A DNA stretch of 64,000 nucleotides from the NCBI GenBank assembly GCA_016198755.1, contig JACQIB010000001.1:32001-96000 (forward strand), in the 5' to 3' direction. The position numbers were made by a program, and so were the translations under genes. The first letter of the stretch is position 1; the number at the start of each line of letters is the position of its first letter. The notes below the pieces were generated by a model. The model saw only the letters and a list, made by a program, of their open reading frames with translations. It did no database searches and was not told the origin of the DNA. This DNA comes from Candidatus Aenigmatarchaeota archaeon (GTDB lineage Archaea > Aenigmatarchaeota > Aenigmatarchaeia > Aenigmatarchaeales > JACQIB01). Of the stretch, positions 50,520 to 58,141 are shown piece by piece.

Positions 50520-50786
50520 CTATAAATAGTTTTCTACCCTTTTAAAGGCATCCTTTTTCTCATGCTTCAAAATACCCTTAATTTCCCTTAAAAGCCCTGA
50601 AAGAAACCTTTCATGGAATTTTTCAGGCACCCACCATCTTCCACGATAACAGTTCCCGCAGACTGTCCTGAAAACAATATGATTATGTTCGAAAGTTTTA
50701 AGGGTTCTTATCTCAGAAGTAAAAATAAGTTTCTCACACATATCGCATTTGTGGCTGCGAACATTAAAAACATCCCCTTTTTTCAT
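50520..50786 (-). CDS. small zinc-finger-like protein, 88 aa
   Basis: 88 residues with CDMC near residue 14 and CGNC near 43 (treble-clef or zinc-ribbon spacing), Trp-rich RGRWWVPEKF, and a basic C-terminal helix. Probably nucleic-acid binding; family not recognised. A TATA-like CTTAAATTTAAG (about 50812-50822) is 30 nt before ATG 50786. Monocistronic, divergent from the Cas4-like gene. Confidence 0.55.
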   Translation of the reverse strand: MKKGDVFNVRSHKCDMCEKLIFTSEIRTLKTFEHNHIVFRTVCGNCYRGRWWVPEKFHERFLSGLLREIKGILKHEKKDAFKRVENYL

Positions 50787-50873
50787 AAAAATCTCAAAGT
50801 TCTATGCAGAGCTTAAATTTAAGCTTTCTGGCCCAGCTTTAAGTCCTTCCAGAGGAGAAAATCTACGAGCAGA

Positions 50874-51551
50874 ATGATAGATTTTGACAAACTTATAGAC
50901 AACCACCTTTTCAGGGAGCACAGGCCCAAGAAAATAGGCAGTTACTACCCCTCAGAAATAGGCGGATGTTTAAGAAAGCTCTATTATTCTTACAAATATC
51001 CAATACCAATACAGCCTGAGCTTGTAAAGATTTTTGAGGTTGGAAATATTGTGCATAACTTTATAGCAGAAGTGATGAGGTCTGAAAAAAACAATCATGT
51101 TCAGCTGCTGGATTCTGAGCTTCCGTTCAAGATTGAACTGAACGGGTTTGTGATTTCAGGCAGGATAGATGATTTGCTCCTGATAAAAGAATCCGGAAAA
51201 AAATTACTTGTAGAGGTAAAATCCACTTCCAGAGTCGATTCTACAGACGAAGCCCAGCCCCATCATGTAATGCAGCTCCAGCTCTATATGCATGCTATCG
51301 GTGTAAAAGACGGGGCTGTTTTATATGTTGAGAAAAACACACTGAAAACAAGAGCCTTTCCCATAGAGTACCACGAAGGCATAGCAGCTGAGGCTCTGAA
51401 CAGGTTTAATATGCTTCACAATTCATTGAAAGATGAAAAAACCCCCTCTCCTGAAGCAAGAAAAGACCATGAAAAATTATGGATGTGCTCCCACTGCGAT
51501 TACAAAGATCGCTGTTTCAGGGAAACTCCAGACTCTGAGCTGGGTAAGTAG
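50874..51551 (+). CDS. PD-(D/E)XK nuclease, Cas4-like with Fe-S cysteines
   Basis: 225 residues. An N-terminal Cys in EIGGCLRKLYYSY, the nuclease core GRIDDLLLI then LLVEVKST (D-x(n)-E-x-K), QLQLYMHA (QxxxY motif of RecB-family nucleases), and a C-terminal CSHCDYKDRC cluster. Four cysteines in this arrangement bind [4Fe-4S] in Cas4/AddB-type enzymes. No CRISPR array or cas gene is nearby, so a DNA repair/end-processing role is likelier than adaptation. A GAGGAG site lies upstream. Just before the histone gene. Confidence 0.8.
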   Translation: MIDFDKLIDNHLFREHRPKKIGSYYPSEIGGCLRKLYYSYKYPIPIQPELVKIFEVGNIVHNFIAEVMRSEKNNHVQLLDSELPFKIELNGFVISGRIDDLLLIKESGKKLLVEVKSTSRVDSTDEAQPHHVMQLQLYMHAIGVKDGAVLYVEKNTLKTRAFPIEYHEGIAAEALNRFNMLHNSLKDEKTPSPEARKDHEKLWMCSHCDYKDRCFRETPDSELGK

Positions 51552-51581
51552 CTTTTTATTCAAAGCCAGCAAAGAATTGCT

Positions 51582-51791
51582 ATGGCTATACCTTTGGCAG
51601 CAATAGAGCGCGTTTCAAAGAAAGCTGGTGTACACAGAATTTCTTACCCAGCTTTAAAAGAACTGCAAAGGCTTTTGGATGAACTTGGGCTTGAACTGGC
51701 TTTAGAAGCAGCGCAGGTTGCAAGGCACGCTCACAGGAAAACAATAATGAAGAATGACATAAAACTGGTATCCAGAAAGCCGCAATCTTAG
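51582..51791 (+). CDS. archaeal histone
   Basis: 69 residues: three-helix histone fold with IPLAAIERVSKKAG, the RISYPALKELQRLLDELGLELALEAAQVARHAHRKTIMKNDI core and LVSRK tail, as in HMf-type proteins (A-x-H-A-x-R-K-T-I-x-x-x-D-I/V). Forms dimers and multimers that wrap DNA. A CTTTTTATT box is 30 nt before the ATG. Its end overlaps the next convergent gene by 4 bp. Confidence 0.95.
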   Translation: MAIPLAAIERVSKKAGVHRISYPALKELQRLLDELGLELALEAAQVARHAHRKTIMKNDIKLVSRKPQS

Positions 51792-52486
51792 AACTCCATT
51801 TCCAATGTAGCTACACCACTGTCAGGAACCCTTTCTTTATACCCTTTCATATAGTGTTCTGCAAATTCCCTGTCAAATGCCAAACCTAGCAAGTCTGTTA
51901 TACCTGCAGGGTTTCCAAGTGCTGGCACAACCTCCCCTGCCAGTTCTCTTGGAAAGAACATAGAAGCTCCAAAAAATGCATTCCTACCTACATCATCTTT
52001 TCCATGAGTTCCAAATACATTTGCATAGCAGGCTGGCTGTTCCAGTCTGGAATCCCTGCTGGGTTTTGCAAAACTTCCCAACTTTCTCTCTGTAGTGCCA
52101 TAAACAGCAAGAATAGGTGCGTTTGGTCTGGGATGTATAAACTCTCCTTCAGGCGTTCTAATTATTGGATAACCCCCTCTGCTTGAAACTATTGCATCAG
52201 AGGTCCCAGCCTGAGTTCTATATGCAGCTTTCTTTTCCCCAGTAATCATCAGTCCAGGAGCATACTTTCCAACTTCAAATATTGAGTGTTCTTCTCTCGC
52301 AACTTCAATCCCAGGTCCAGCTCGTGTAAGTCCTTCCTTACGCGCACAATCATCATTAGAAACAACATATCTGGGAGAAAATGTCAAAGCTTCCTGTATA
52401 GGAGGCATATTAAGCCCAACTGAGTTGTTACTCGGAACAATCCCAACACCTTCAGATTTATTCCTTCGAGACCAAGGGAAGAACAT
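51788..52486 (-). CDS. hypothetical protein, 232 aa
   Basis: Unrecognised. Soluble, Gly/Pro/Arg-rich, with predicted strands (YGTTERKLGSF, IIRTPEGEFIHPRPNAPILAVYG) and a C-terminal helical segment (LGLAFDREFAEHYMKGYKERVP). No catalytic motif. TATA (TATATAAAT on the plus strand, centre 52513) is 27 nt from ATG 52486, with the perfect palindrome TACTACTTAGTAGTA in between, as at the 48788 gene. Confidence 0.55.
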   Translation of the reverse strand: MFFPWSRRNKSEGVGIVPSNNSVGLNMPPIQEALTFSPRYVVSNDDCARKEGLTRAGPGIEVAREEHSIFEVGKYAPGLMITGEKKAAYRTQAGTSDAIVSSRGGYPIIRTPEGEFIHPRPNAPILAVYGTTERKLGSFAKPSRDSRLEQPACYANVFGTHGKDDVGRNAFFGASMFFPRELAGEVVPALGNPAGITDLLGLAFDREFAEHYMKGYKERVPDSGVATLEMEF

Positions 52487-52495
52487 ATATATTAC

Positions 52496-52510
52496 TACTA
52501 CTAAGTAGTA
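52496..52510 (-). promoter_or_regulatory. TATA-proximal operator, perfect palindrome TACTACTTAGTAGTA (second copy)
   Basis: Identical in sequence, orientation and TATA spacing to 48799-48813; here an extra ACT lengthens the start-side flank. The divergent permease promoter (CTATATAAAC, about 52526) is only 15 bp away and could also be affected. Confidence 0.75.
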
Positions 52511-52556
52511 TATAAATCTACCTGCCTATATAAACCAGCCTAGGAAAATTGTTTGT

Positions 52557-53918
52557 ATGCCCCAGAAACTGAAAAAAGAACTCACACTTTTCACAGCCAC
52601 TCTCTACGGAGTAGGCATTATTTTAGGCGCGGGAATTTACGTGCTAATAGGGCAGGGCGCTGCAATTGCAGGAAATGCTGTATGGTTATCATTTATTTTC
52701 TCTGCTATACTTGCCATTTTTACTGGCCTGAGTTATGCAGAACTTTCAGGCATGTTCCAGAAAGATGCAGCAGAGTATGTGTATACAAACAAAGCTTTCA
52801 AAAAACCTCCAATAGCCTTTGCTGTCCAGTGGATAATGCTTTTTGCAATAATAGTCAGTGCAACAGCTGTTGCAGTCGGCTTTGGAAGCTATTTTTCAGC
52901 GTTATTCAACTTCCAATCTGTTAGTATTTTAGGCGCAGAAATACCTGCCAGCATACCTGTTGCAGCAGCCCTGCTTCTTGCAATGTCTATCCTGAACTAT
53001 ATTGGAATAAGGGAATCAACCAAATACAATATAGTTTCAACTCTAATAGAGAGCAGCGGGCTAATAATTATAATAGCTATAGGCGCGCTTTTCTTTGGTA
53101 AAACTAGTATAGATTATTTTTCTTCCCCAGCAGGAATCCCATCAATTCTTTCAGCAGCAGCTTTGATTTTCTTTGCCTATATTGGCTTTGAGGATCTTGT
53201 AAATTTCTCAGAGGAAACAAAGAACGCGAGAAAAACAATACCGCGCGCCCTTGTACTTTCTATAATAATATCCACAATTCTCTATATTCTGGTTTCTATA
53301 GCTTCTATTACTGTAATTGGTTCAGATGCACTTGCCAGTTCAAAAGCCCCGCTCTCTTCTGTAATGGATGCCGCTTTCCCAAACACTGGTTTTATACTCT
53401 CGATAATAGCTCTTTTCGCAACTTCTAACACTGTTTTGGCGCTGTTAATAGTAGCCTCAAGAATGCTGTATGGTCTTGGCTGTAACAAAATATTGCCTAG
53501 TGTATGTGCAAAAGTTGGAAAGAACGGGACACCCTATATTTCTATAATAGTTGTTATGTTCCTTTCCCTTGCAGCCCTTTTACTCGGAGGTATAAAATCA
53601 ATTGCCTCCTTAACAGACATAGGTATTTTCACAGTGTATATTTTCGTGAATTCGGCCCTGATTTTCCTGCGCTACAGGCTTCCAAATGCACCCCGCACTT
53701 TCCGTTCCCCTATAAACATAGGCAAGTTTCCAGTTCTCGCTCTTTTAGGAATATTAAGCTCAATTCTAATGCTATTCCATTTTGAGTTCAGTATAATGGT
53801 TTACGAGATTGTAATAATAGCTGTTGGAATAATATTCTATCTAAGCATGAAAAAGGCCGGAAAAATCAGCAGCTCATTGCACTGGGGTAGAAAGAAAGCA
53901 TTAAAACACATACCCTAA
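52557..53918 (+). CDS. APC-superfamily amino-acid permease
   Basis: 453 residues, about 12 TM helices. The first helix GVGIILGAGIYVLIGQGAAIAG has the unwound GxG substrate motif of APC transporters; later YIGFEDLVNFSEETKNARKTIPRAL is the family's TM6-loop signature. Amino-acid or cation uptake; the specificity is not readable. CTATATAAAC 27 nt upstream implies a leaderless message. The end overlaps the convergent HxlR gene by 4 bp. Confidence 0.9.
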   Translation: MPQKLKKELTLFTATLYGVGIILGAGIYVLIGQGAAIAGNAVWLSFIFSAILAIFTGLSYAELSGMFQKDAAEYVYTNKAFKKPPIAFAVQWIMLFAIIVSATAVAVGFGSYFSALFNFQSVSILGAEIPASIPVAAALLLAMSILNYIGIRESTKYNIVSTLIESSGLIIIIAIGALFFGKTSIDYFSSPAGIPSILSAAALIFFAYIGFEDLVNFSEETKNARKTIPRALVLSIIISTILYILVSIASITVIGSDALASSKAPLSSVMDAAFPNTGFILSIIALFATSNTVLALLIVASRMLYGLGCNKILPSVCAKVGKNGTPYISIIVVMFLSLAALLLGGIKSIASLTDIGIFTVYIFVNSALIFLRYRLPNAPRTFRSPINIGKFPVLALLGILSSILMLFHFEFSIMVYEIVIIAVGIIFYLSMKKAGKISSSLHWGRKKALKHIP

Positions 53919-54253
53919 CCGCTGAAATTTGAGCATTCTGTGCATGGAGCCTTTAAACAATTTTCTGCAGCAAATCTGTGTTTTACACCCCATTTCTTAA
54001 ATTCCATAACAATACCCTGCAGTTCTTTGCCCTTTTCTGTCAGAGAATAAACATCGGTTTCTCTGGCTTTTGATAATTTCCTGATAAGTCCGGATTTCTC
54101 AAGTTCCCTAAGCCTCATGGAAAGAATTCTTGGCGTCATATCTTTCGATCTTCCTAAGAACCTGTTAAAACCATCGAATTTACCATATGCAATCTCTTCG
54201 AACACTGGAAGCGACCATTTCTTCCCGAAAATATGTGTAAGTCCTGAAATCAT
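53915..54253 (-). CDS. HxlR-family winged-helix regulator
   Basis: About 112 residues. IFGKKWSLPVFEEIAYGKFDGFNRFLGRSKDMTPRILSMRLRELEKSGLI is the canonical HxlR winged helix (GxKW at the start). The tail holds cysteines in ENCLKAPCTECS, which could sense redox state, apt because the divergent genes encode a thioredoxin-like protein and a rhodanese. ATG 54253 is 24 nt from the TATATAAAT box; ATG 54262 is closer than transcription would allow. Confidence 0.85.
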   Translation of the reverse strand: MISGLTHIFGKKWSLPVFEEIAYGKFDGFNRFLGRSKDMTPRILSMRLRELEKSGLIRKLSKARETDVYSLTEKGKELQGIVMEFKKWGVKHRFAAENCLKAPCTECSNFSG

Positions 54254-54325
54254 ACAACCCATGCAATAACCCTATATAAATGTATACCAACCTCAATTTA
54301 AATGTATTATGGAAGTGTTATAATT

Positions 54326-54706
54326 ATGGCTTTTTACAAGTGGGTTCTGTTAGCAGGAGTTATTGTTATTGCTGTGGCTTCTATAGCCCTTGTTTTCGGC
54401 GGCGTAACACCCACAGCTAACGCATCCCTATATGATGATTTTGCAAAATGTTTGAATGAAAAAGGAGTTAAAATGTACGGGGCATTCTGGTGTTCCCACT
54501 GTAACAACCAAAAAGCACTTTTCGGAAGCAGCTGGAGTTACATGAACTATATAGAATGCTCAAATGCAGACAGCAGCCAGAATAAAGTCTGCTCTGAAGC
54601 AGGCATAACAGGCTATCCAACATGGGAACTTCCAAACGGGCAGAGAATGCAGGGCGAGCTCACACTCGATCAATTGAGCAAGCTTTCCAACTGTACTTTA
54701 AGGTAA
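54326..54706 (+). CDS. membrane-anchored thioredoxin-like protein
   Basis: 126 residues: N-terminal TM helix (WVLLAGVIVIAVASIALVFGG), then an exported thioredoxin-like domain with active site WCSHCNNQKALFG (CxxC) and the cis-Pro region TGYPTWELPNG. This form often partners VKOR in disulfide-bond formation; no VKOR is in the window. Leaderless from TTTAAATG 28 nt upstream. The rhodanese gene starts 4 nt after its stop. Confidence 0.85.
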   Translation: MAFYKWVLLAGVIVIAVASIALVFGGVTPTANASLYDDFAKCLNEKGVKMYGAFWCSHCNNQKALFGSSWSYMNYIECSNADSSQNKVCSEAGITGYPTWELPNGQRMQGELTLDQLSKLSNCTLR

Positions 54707-54710
54707 TGAT

Positions 54711-55316
54711 ATGGAAACCACGAAAATAATTTTTTTATCCATTATTTTTGGCGCTTTAGCTGGCGCTGCTGTAGCTTTCTCTATTTTAAGTTTTCCATCC
54801 CAACCCAGCCAGAATGAGCTGATAAAGGATTTCTATTTAACAGAGAATGCGGCCCATTTTTCCCCCCACTCTCTCAGGAAAATGATGGATAAAGGGGATA
54901 CAGGCTTTATTTTAGTGGATTTGCGCAGCCAAGAGGAGTATGAAAAAGAACACATTATTGGGGCAGTAAGCATACCAGCCTATAAAGATAAGGACACTTC
55001 AGACTATGGTGCAGTGGACAGGATTGTGGGGAATTTTTCATCCCTCCCAAAAAACAAGGATATAATTGTTTATTGTTATAGCATCCCCTGCATGACAGGG
55101 AGGAAGGTTGGAAAAATTCTTGCTGAACATGATATATTTGTAAAGCAGCTGGGAATCGGCTGGAACGAATGGAGGTATGACTGGACTGGCTGGAACCATG
55201 AACACGAATGGAACATAACAAATGTTTCAAATTATGTTTTCTCCGGCCCAGAGCCAGGAATTCCAAAGAAATCCAATAGCACAGCCTGTCCAATAGAAGG
55301 CCAGTTAGGCTGCTAA
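54711..55316 (+). CDS. membrane-anchored rhodanese-domain protein
   Basis: 201 residues: N-terminal TM helix (IIFLSIIFGALAGAAVAFSIL), a rhodanese domain (ILVDLRSQEEYEKEHIIGAVSIP; active-site region VYCYSIPCMTGRKVG) and a Cys-containing C-terminal tail (CPIEGQLGC). It would act outside the membrane as a sulfurtransferase or in redox exchange. Cotranscribed with the thioredoxin-like gene and opposite the HxlR regulator: a small extracytoplasmic thiol module. Confidence 0.85.
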   Translation: METTKIIFLSIIFGALAGAAVAFSILSFPSQPSQNELIKDFYLTENAAHFSPHSLRKMMDKGDTGFILVDLRSQEEYEKEHIIGAVSIPAYKDKDTSDYGAVDRIVGNFSSLPKNKDIIVYCYSIPCMTGRKVGKILAEHDIFVKQLGIGWNEWRYDWTGWNHEHEWNITNVSNYVFSGPEPGIPKKSNSTACPIEGQLGC

Positions 55317-55352
55317 AAACCTTTATATCTTCGCTCAGCGTTAATGGTGCGC

Positions 55353-55742
55353 ATGGAAACACGCACTGCAATTAAAACCCTGAAAGAGGGAAAGTATTGT
55401 GTTCTTGACGGGGAGCCCTGCAAAGTTTTAGATGTTACAATTTCTGCTTCAGGTAAGCATGGTGCAGCAAAAGTAAGGCTGGAAGTTATCGGTATTTTTG
55501 ATAATAGAAGGAGATCCATAGTAAAACCTGCTGACACTGAAGTTGAGGTTCCTATAATAGAAAAGAAGACTGGGCAGGTTGTAGCCATAACTCCAGACTC
55601 AGCCCAGATAATGGATCTTGAGAACTATGAAACTTTTGAAAGCCCAATACCCGAAGAATTAAAGGGAAAACTGCAGCAGGGTGGAGAAGTGCAGTATTGG
55701 ATACTTACAGGAAAGAAAATGCTTGTTTCAGCGCGCAATTAA
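55353..55742 (+). CDS. translation factor aIF5A
   Basis: About 129 residues. Promotes peptide-bond formation at stalling sites. SGKHGAAK carries the lysine (K35 from this start) that becomes hypusine or deoxyhypusine; the C-terminal OB domain follows. ATG 55353 fits the archaeal start pattern (METRTAIKTLKEGKYCVLDGEPCKV) and is 30 nt from CCTTTATATC; ATG 55344 is only about 20 nt away. Confidence 0.93.
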   Translation: METRTAIKTLKEGKYCVLDGEPCKVLDVTISASGKHGAAKVRLEVIGIFDNRRRSIVKPADTEVEVPIIEKKTGQVVAITPDSAQIMDLENYETFESPIPEELKGKLQQGGEVQYWILTGKKMLVSARN

Positions 55743-55819
55743 TTTCTATATTTTTAGAAAAATCCAATTAACATTATAGCTCAACAAAAGCCCACGACAA
55801 ATGCCGTAAGCAGAAAAAT

Positions 55820-55897
55820 TTACTTCTCCCGTATAACCTTGAGCTTCTCAGAGCCGGACTTTATCTCTGAAAATGCCCTATCGTAATCATCTACCAT
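55820..55897 (-). CDS. 25-residue small ORF with operator-like promoter
   Basis: ATG 55897 to TAA 55820. The peptide is highly charged (acidic start VDDYDRAFSEIKSG, basic tail), resembling the C-terminal part of RelB/VapB-like antitoxins, and may be a truncated antitoxin or a short regulatory peptide. Supporting it: a TATA-like CTTTATAAAG (about 55936-55945) and a palindrome TTTACTC/GAGTAAA (55899-55920) immediately before the start. Coding is not certain. The remainder of 55743-55983 shows no gene. Confidence 0.4.
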   Translation of the reverse strand: MVDDYDRAFSEIKSGSEKLKVIREK

Positions 55898-55898
55898 A

Positions 55899-55924
55899 TT
55901 TACTCACTCAGTAGAGTAAATATT
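55899..55924 (-). promoter_or_regulatory. 26-bp promoter element, copy 2 (TTTACTC...GAGTAAA)
   Basis: 23 of 26 bases match 8463-8488, including the invariant CTCAGTAGAGTAA. Here the arms extend to a perfect seven-base inverted repeat directly before the small-ORF start. A second repeat, GTTGACA (55954-55960)/TGTCAAC (55976-55982), lies further upstream. Confidence 0.55.
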
Positions 55925-55983
55925 ACGTCCTATACCTTTATAAAGCTTTCCGCGTTGACAAACCCTATATTATAGTGTCAACT

Positions 55984-56385
55984 CTATTTTAGAATAGAAA
56001 GCCCAGTCCAGAGCTTGTTTGCATCCATGTTCTCTGCTCCGGGAAAGGGCAAAAGGTTCACGAAAATAAGTATAGCAAAAATAACTGAAAATAGTGCAAC
56101 CTCCTCATGTCTTTCTATCCATGGACCAGCAGCAATAAAAAGAAGGAAAATAGTTGGAAGTATTGTTGCCCCAATGATAACAAGCATATCCTGCCCAACA
56201 ATGCCGCCCAAATGCTTAACACCTATGCTCATACCTAAAATGCCGGAGGTTGAAGACTGGCTGCCTATAACAAAACTCGGGCCCAAGTTAAGTGCATATG
56301 CAACAGCATAATGTCCAAATTCATGAAGGAGAACATAACTTGCTGCTGCAAGAAGAATTACAGCAATTTTAATAGCAAACCCCAT
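55984..56385 (-). CDS. M50-like membrane metalloprotease
   Basis: 133 residues, four TM helices. LLHEFGHYAVAYALNL carries the HExxH zinc motif within the first or second helix, and LLPFPGAENMDANK near the C-terminus corresponds to the NPDG-type third ligand region (with D in MDANK). This is a minimal site-2-protease core, shorter than most. Likely cleaves membrane-bound substrates; divergent from a rhomboid protease gene. Confidence 0.65.
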   Translation of the reverse strand: MGFAIKIAVILLAAASYVLLHEFGHYAVAYALNLGPSFVIGSQSSTSGILGMSIGVKHLGGIVGQDMLVIIGATILPTIFLLFIAAGPWIERHEEVALFSVIFAILIFVNLLPFPGAENMDANKLWTGLSILK

Positions 56386-56459
56386 AGGAAAATTTTGGGG
56401 TCTGAAAGCTTAAATACCCATCCAGAAGGGATTTAAACCCGCAAATCAAAAGTAATGGA

Positions 56460-57053
56460 ATGGACTATAAAATAGAAGAGGAAAAACTTGTCTTTTTCGC
56501 GTTCACTCTTGCTATTATTTTACTGTTTTTCTTCTCTCTAACTCCCCAACCCTTTTCAGCAGCTTCCCCAACCCTGTTTTCAGCCTTATTTTTCCAGTTT
56601 TTCCATTTTTCAGCAACCCACCTACTGGAAAATATTGTCGGGCTTTCAATGGTTGTTATACTCTCAATAGAGATGAAGCTGAAATTTAAAGAGTTTGCTC
56701 TTTTTTATCTGGCAGGAGTTTACATAGCTCTTCCACTTTCCTTTTTCTTTCCGGCAGCAGCAATAGCAGGCTCTTCCACAGGCATTTATGCTGTGCTGGC
56801 CGCAACCTTGGTAAAGGGAAAGAAATACCTCTCATGGAAGATACTTATTCCCTCATTCGCGGTTTTTGCATTCTCGGGAACAATAATCTCTTTTTTTTCC
56901 GGTTCCTTTTCTTTAGCCCTTCCGGATTTGTTCCATTTGGCAGGTTTCCTTGCCGGTGCAGTTTTATTTGAGTTTATTCACCAACGCCTGCCTGAGGCTT
57001 TGCGGCAAGCAGAAAAGCAACTTTTTCAATCAGCTTATGCTCATAAGTTATAA
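56460..57053 (+). CDS. rhomboid-family intramembrane protease
   Basis: 197 residues, six hydrophobic helices. FFHFSATHLLENI (HxxxxHxxxN, residues about 53-65), the serine motif AGSSTGIYAV (GxSx) and a histidine in DLFHLAGFLAG form the rhomboid catalytic set. The serine motif is GSSTG rather than GxSG. The 3' end overlaps the convergent CBS gene by 80 bp. With the adjacent M50-like gene it makes a two-protease divergent pair. Confidence 0.75.
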   Translation: MDYKIEEEKLVFFAFTLAIILLFFFSLTPQPFSAASPTLFSALFFQFFHFSATHLLENIVGLSMVVILSIEMKLKFKEFALFYLAGVYIALPLSFFFPAAAIAGSSTGIYAVLAATLVKGKKYLSWKILIPSFAVFAFSGTIISFFSGSFSLALPDLFHLAGFLAGAVLFEFIHQRLPEALRQAEKQLFQSAYAHKL

Positions 57054-57405
57054 GGTCAGAAGCAGTAACAATTCCAACCAATTCACCCTCCTTTATAACA
57101 GGAAGCTTTTTTATCCTGTATTTTGCCATAACTTCTGCAGCTTCCTCCAAACTTATTCCAGGTTCAATAGCAACTATATCCGTGCTCATTATATCCTTTA
57201 CAAAAACCTCCTCAGCCAGCAAATTTTTCTCTGCAACTCCCTTCAGAACGTCCCTTTCTGTCATAATCCCTGCAACCCTCCCGCTGGGCTCTACAACAAT
57301 CAAACAACCTATACCAAACTTATTCATTATTTTAACAGCTTCCAGAACAGTAGAATCAGGCCTGCAGGTCTTTACATTTTTCTTCATTATATCTTCAATA
57401 ATCAT
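56974..57405 (-). CDS. two-CBS-domain protein
   Basis: 143 residues, two CBS motifs: IMKKNVKTCRPDSTVLEAVKIM...GIMTERDVL and IMSTDIVAIEPGISLEEAAEVM...GIVTASDLI. Senses adenine nucleotides (AMP/ATP/SAM) in relatives. It probably has a regulatory partner not identified here. The C-terminus (about 26 residues) is encoded opposite the rhomboid 3' end. Confidence 0.9.
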   Translation of the reverse strand: MIIEDIMKKNVKTCRPDSTVLEAVKIMNKFGIGCLIVVEPSGRVAGIMTERDVLKGVAEKNLLAEEVFVKDIMSTDIVAIEPGISLEEAAEVMAKYRIKKLPVIKEGELVGIVTASDLITYEHKLIEKVAFLLAAKPQAGVGE

Positions 57406-57442
57406 AGAGAAGTCTTATATCAGCCAGAATTTATGCCTTTGC

Positions 57443-58096
57443 TCAGCGCTTTCCCCTAAACTTCTTTGTATAGTCCTTTGCAAGCTCCCCGAAAGAATCC
57501 TTCAATCCAAGCCCGATTGCTATTGCCAATCCCAAGCCTATTGAACCTATTATAACAAGCAAAATGTTGTTCACAAGCTCTGCATTTACACCCAACAGCG
57601 GGAGAGCCAAGGCAATTGAAATGTAAAGGGTTAAAAAGAAAATAACCTTCCCAACCATGTCTGAATAGACTGTCCTTGAGCTTACAATCCTGTCCTTTAT
57701 GTAAGTTGCAACAATATACCCTGCGATTATGAACAATCCAGCTCCTATTGCACTATATACAAATTCTATTACTTTCGTTACAAACACTGTTATGCCTGCG
57801 TTGCCCAAAACAGCAGCAGCTAAAGTTATGAAAAATAAATATACAAGCCAGCGTGCAATAACATCCCCTACAACAGAAAGCTTAATGTTTAGCTTCTCTT
57901 CCTCAGCCAGCCACTTATCCAGCTTTATTCTTCCTATAACATTATAAACAACCCATCCGGCAACCCTTCCAAGAACAAATCCAATACCAAGTGTTATTAT
58001 AGCCCCTATAACAAGTGGGATGGAAGTTGCAGCAGCCTGTAAAATAGCAGAAGGTATCTGAACCAATGAATCAGCAACTATGGTTTCAAGAGCCAC
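57443..58096 (-). CDS. MscS-like TM-repeat membrane protein
   Basis: 217 residues, five TM helices with paired GxxxGxxxG-rich helices (IGAIITLGIGFVLGRVAGWVVY; LLVIIGSIGLGLAIAIGLGLKDSFGELAKDY), matching the 'conserved TM helix' family related to small mechanosensitive channels. It lacks the MscS beta domain. Start GTG 58096; an ATG two bases upstream is out of frame. TGTATAAATAAAG (minus strand) lies about 21 nt upstream. Confidence 0.7.
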   Translation of the reverse strand: MALETIVADSLVQIPSAILQAAATSIPLVIGAIITLGIGFVLGRVAGWVVYNVIGRIKLDKWLAEEEKLNIKLSVVGDVIARWLVYLFFITLAAAVLGNAGITVFVTKVIEFVYSAIGAGLFIIAGYIVATYIKDRIVSSRTVYSDMVGKVIFFLTLYISIALALPLLGVNAELVNNILLVIIGSIGLGLAIAIGLGLKDSFGELAKDYTKKFRGKR

Positions 58097-58141
58097 ATTA
58101 TCACGTGCACTTTATTTATACAGGTCCACTATATAAACCTT

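Noticed and set aside
50874-51551. CRISPR-Cas locus suggested by the Cas4-like nuclease
   Set aside because: No direct-repeat array, Cas1/Cas2 or effector gene seen anywhere in the window; stand-alone Cas4-like nucleases are common.
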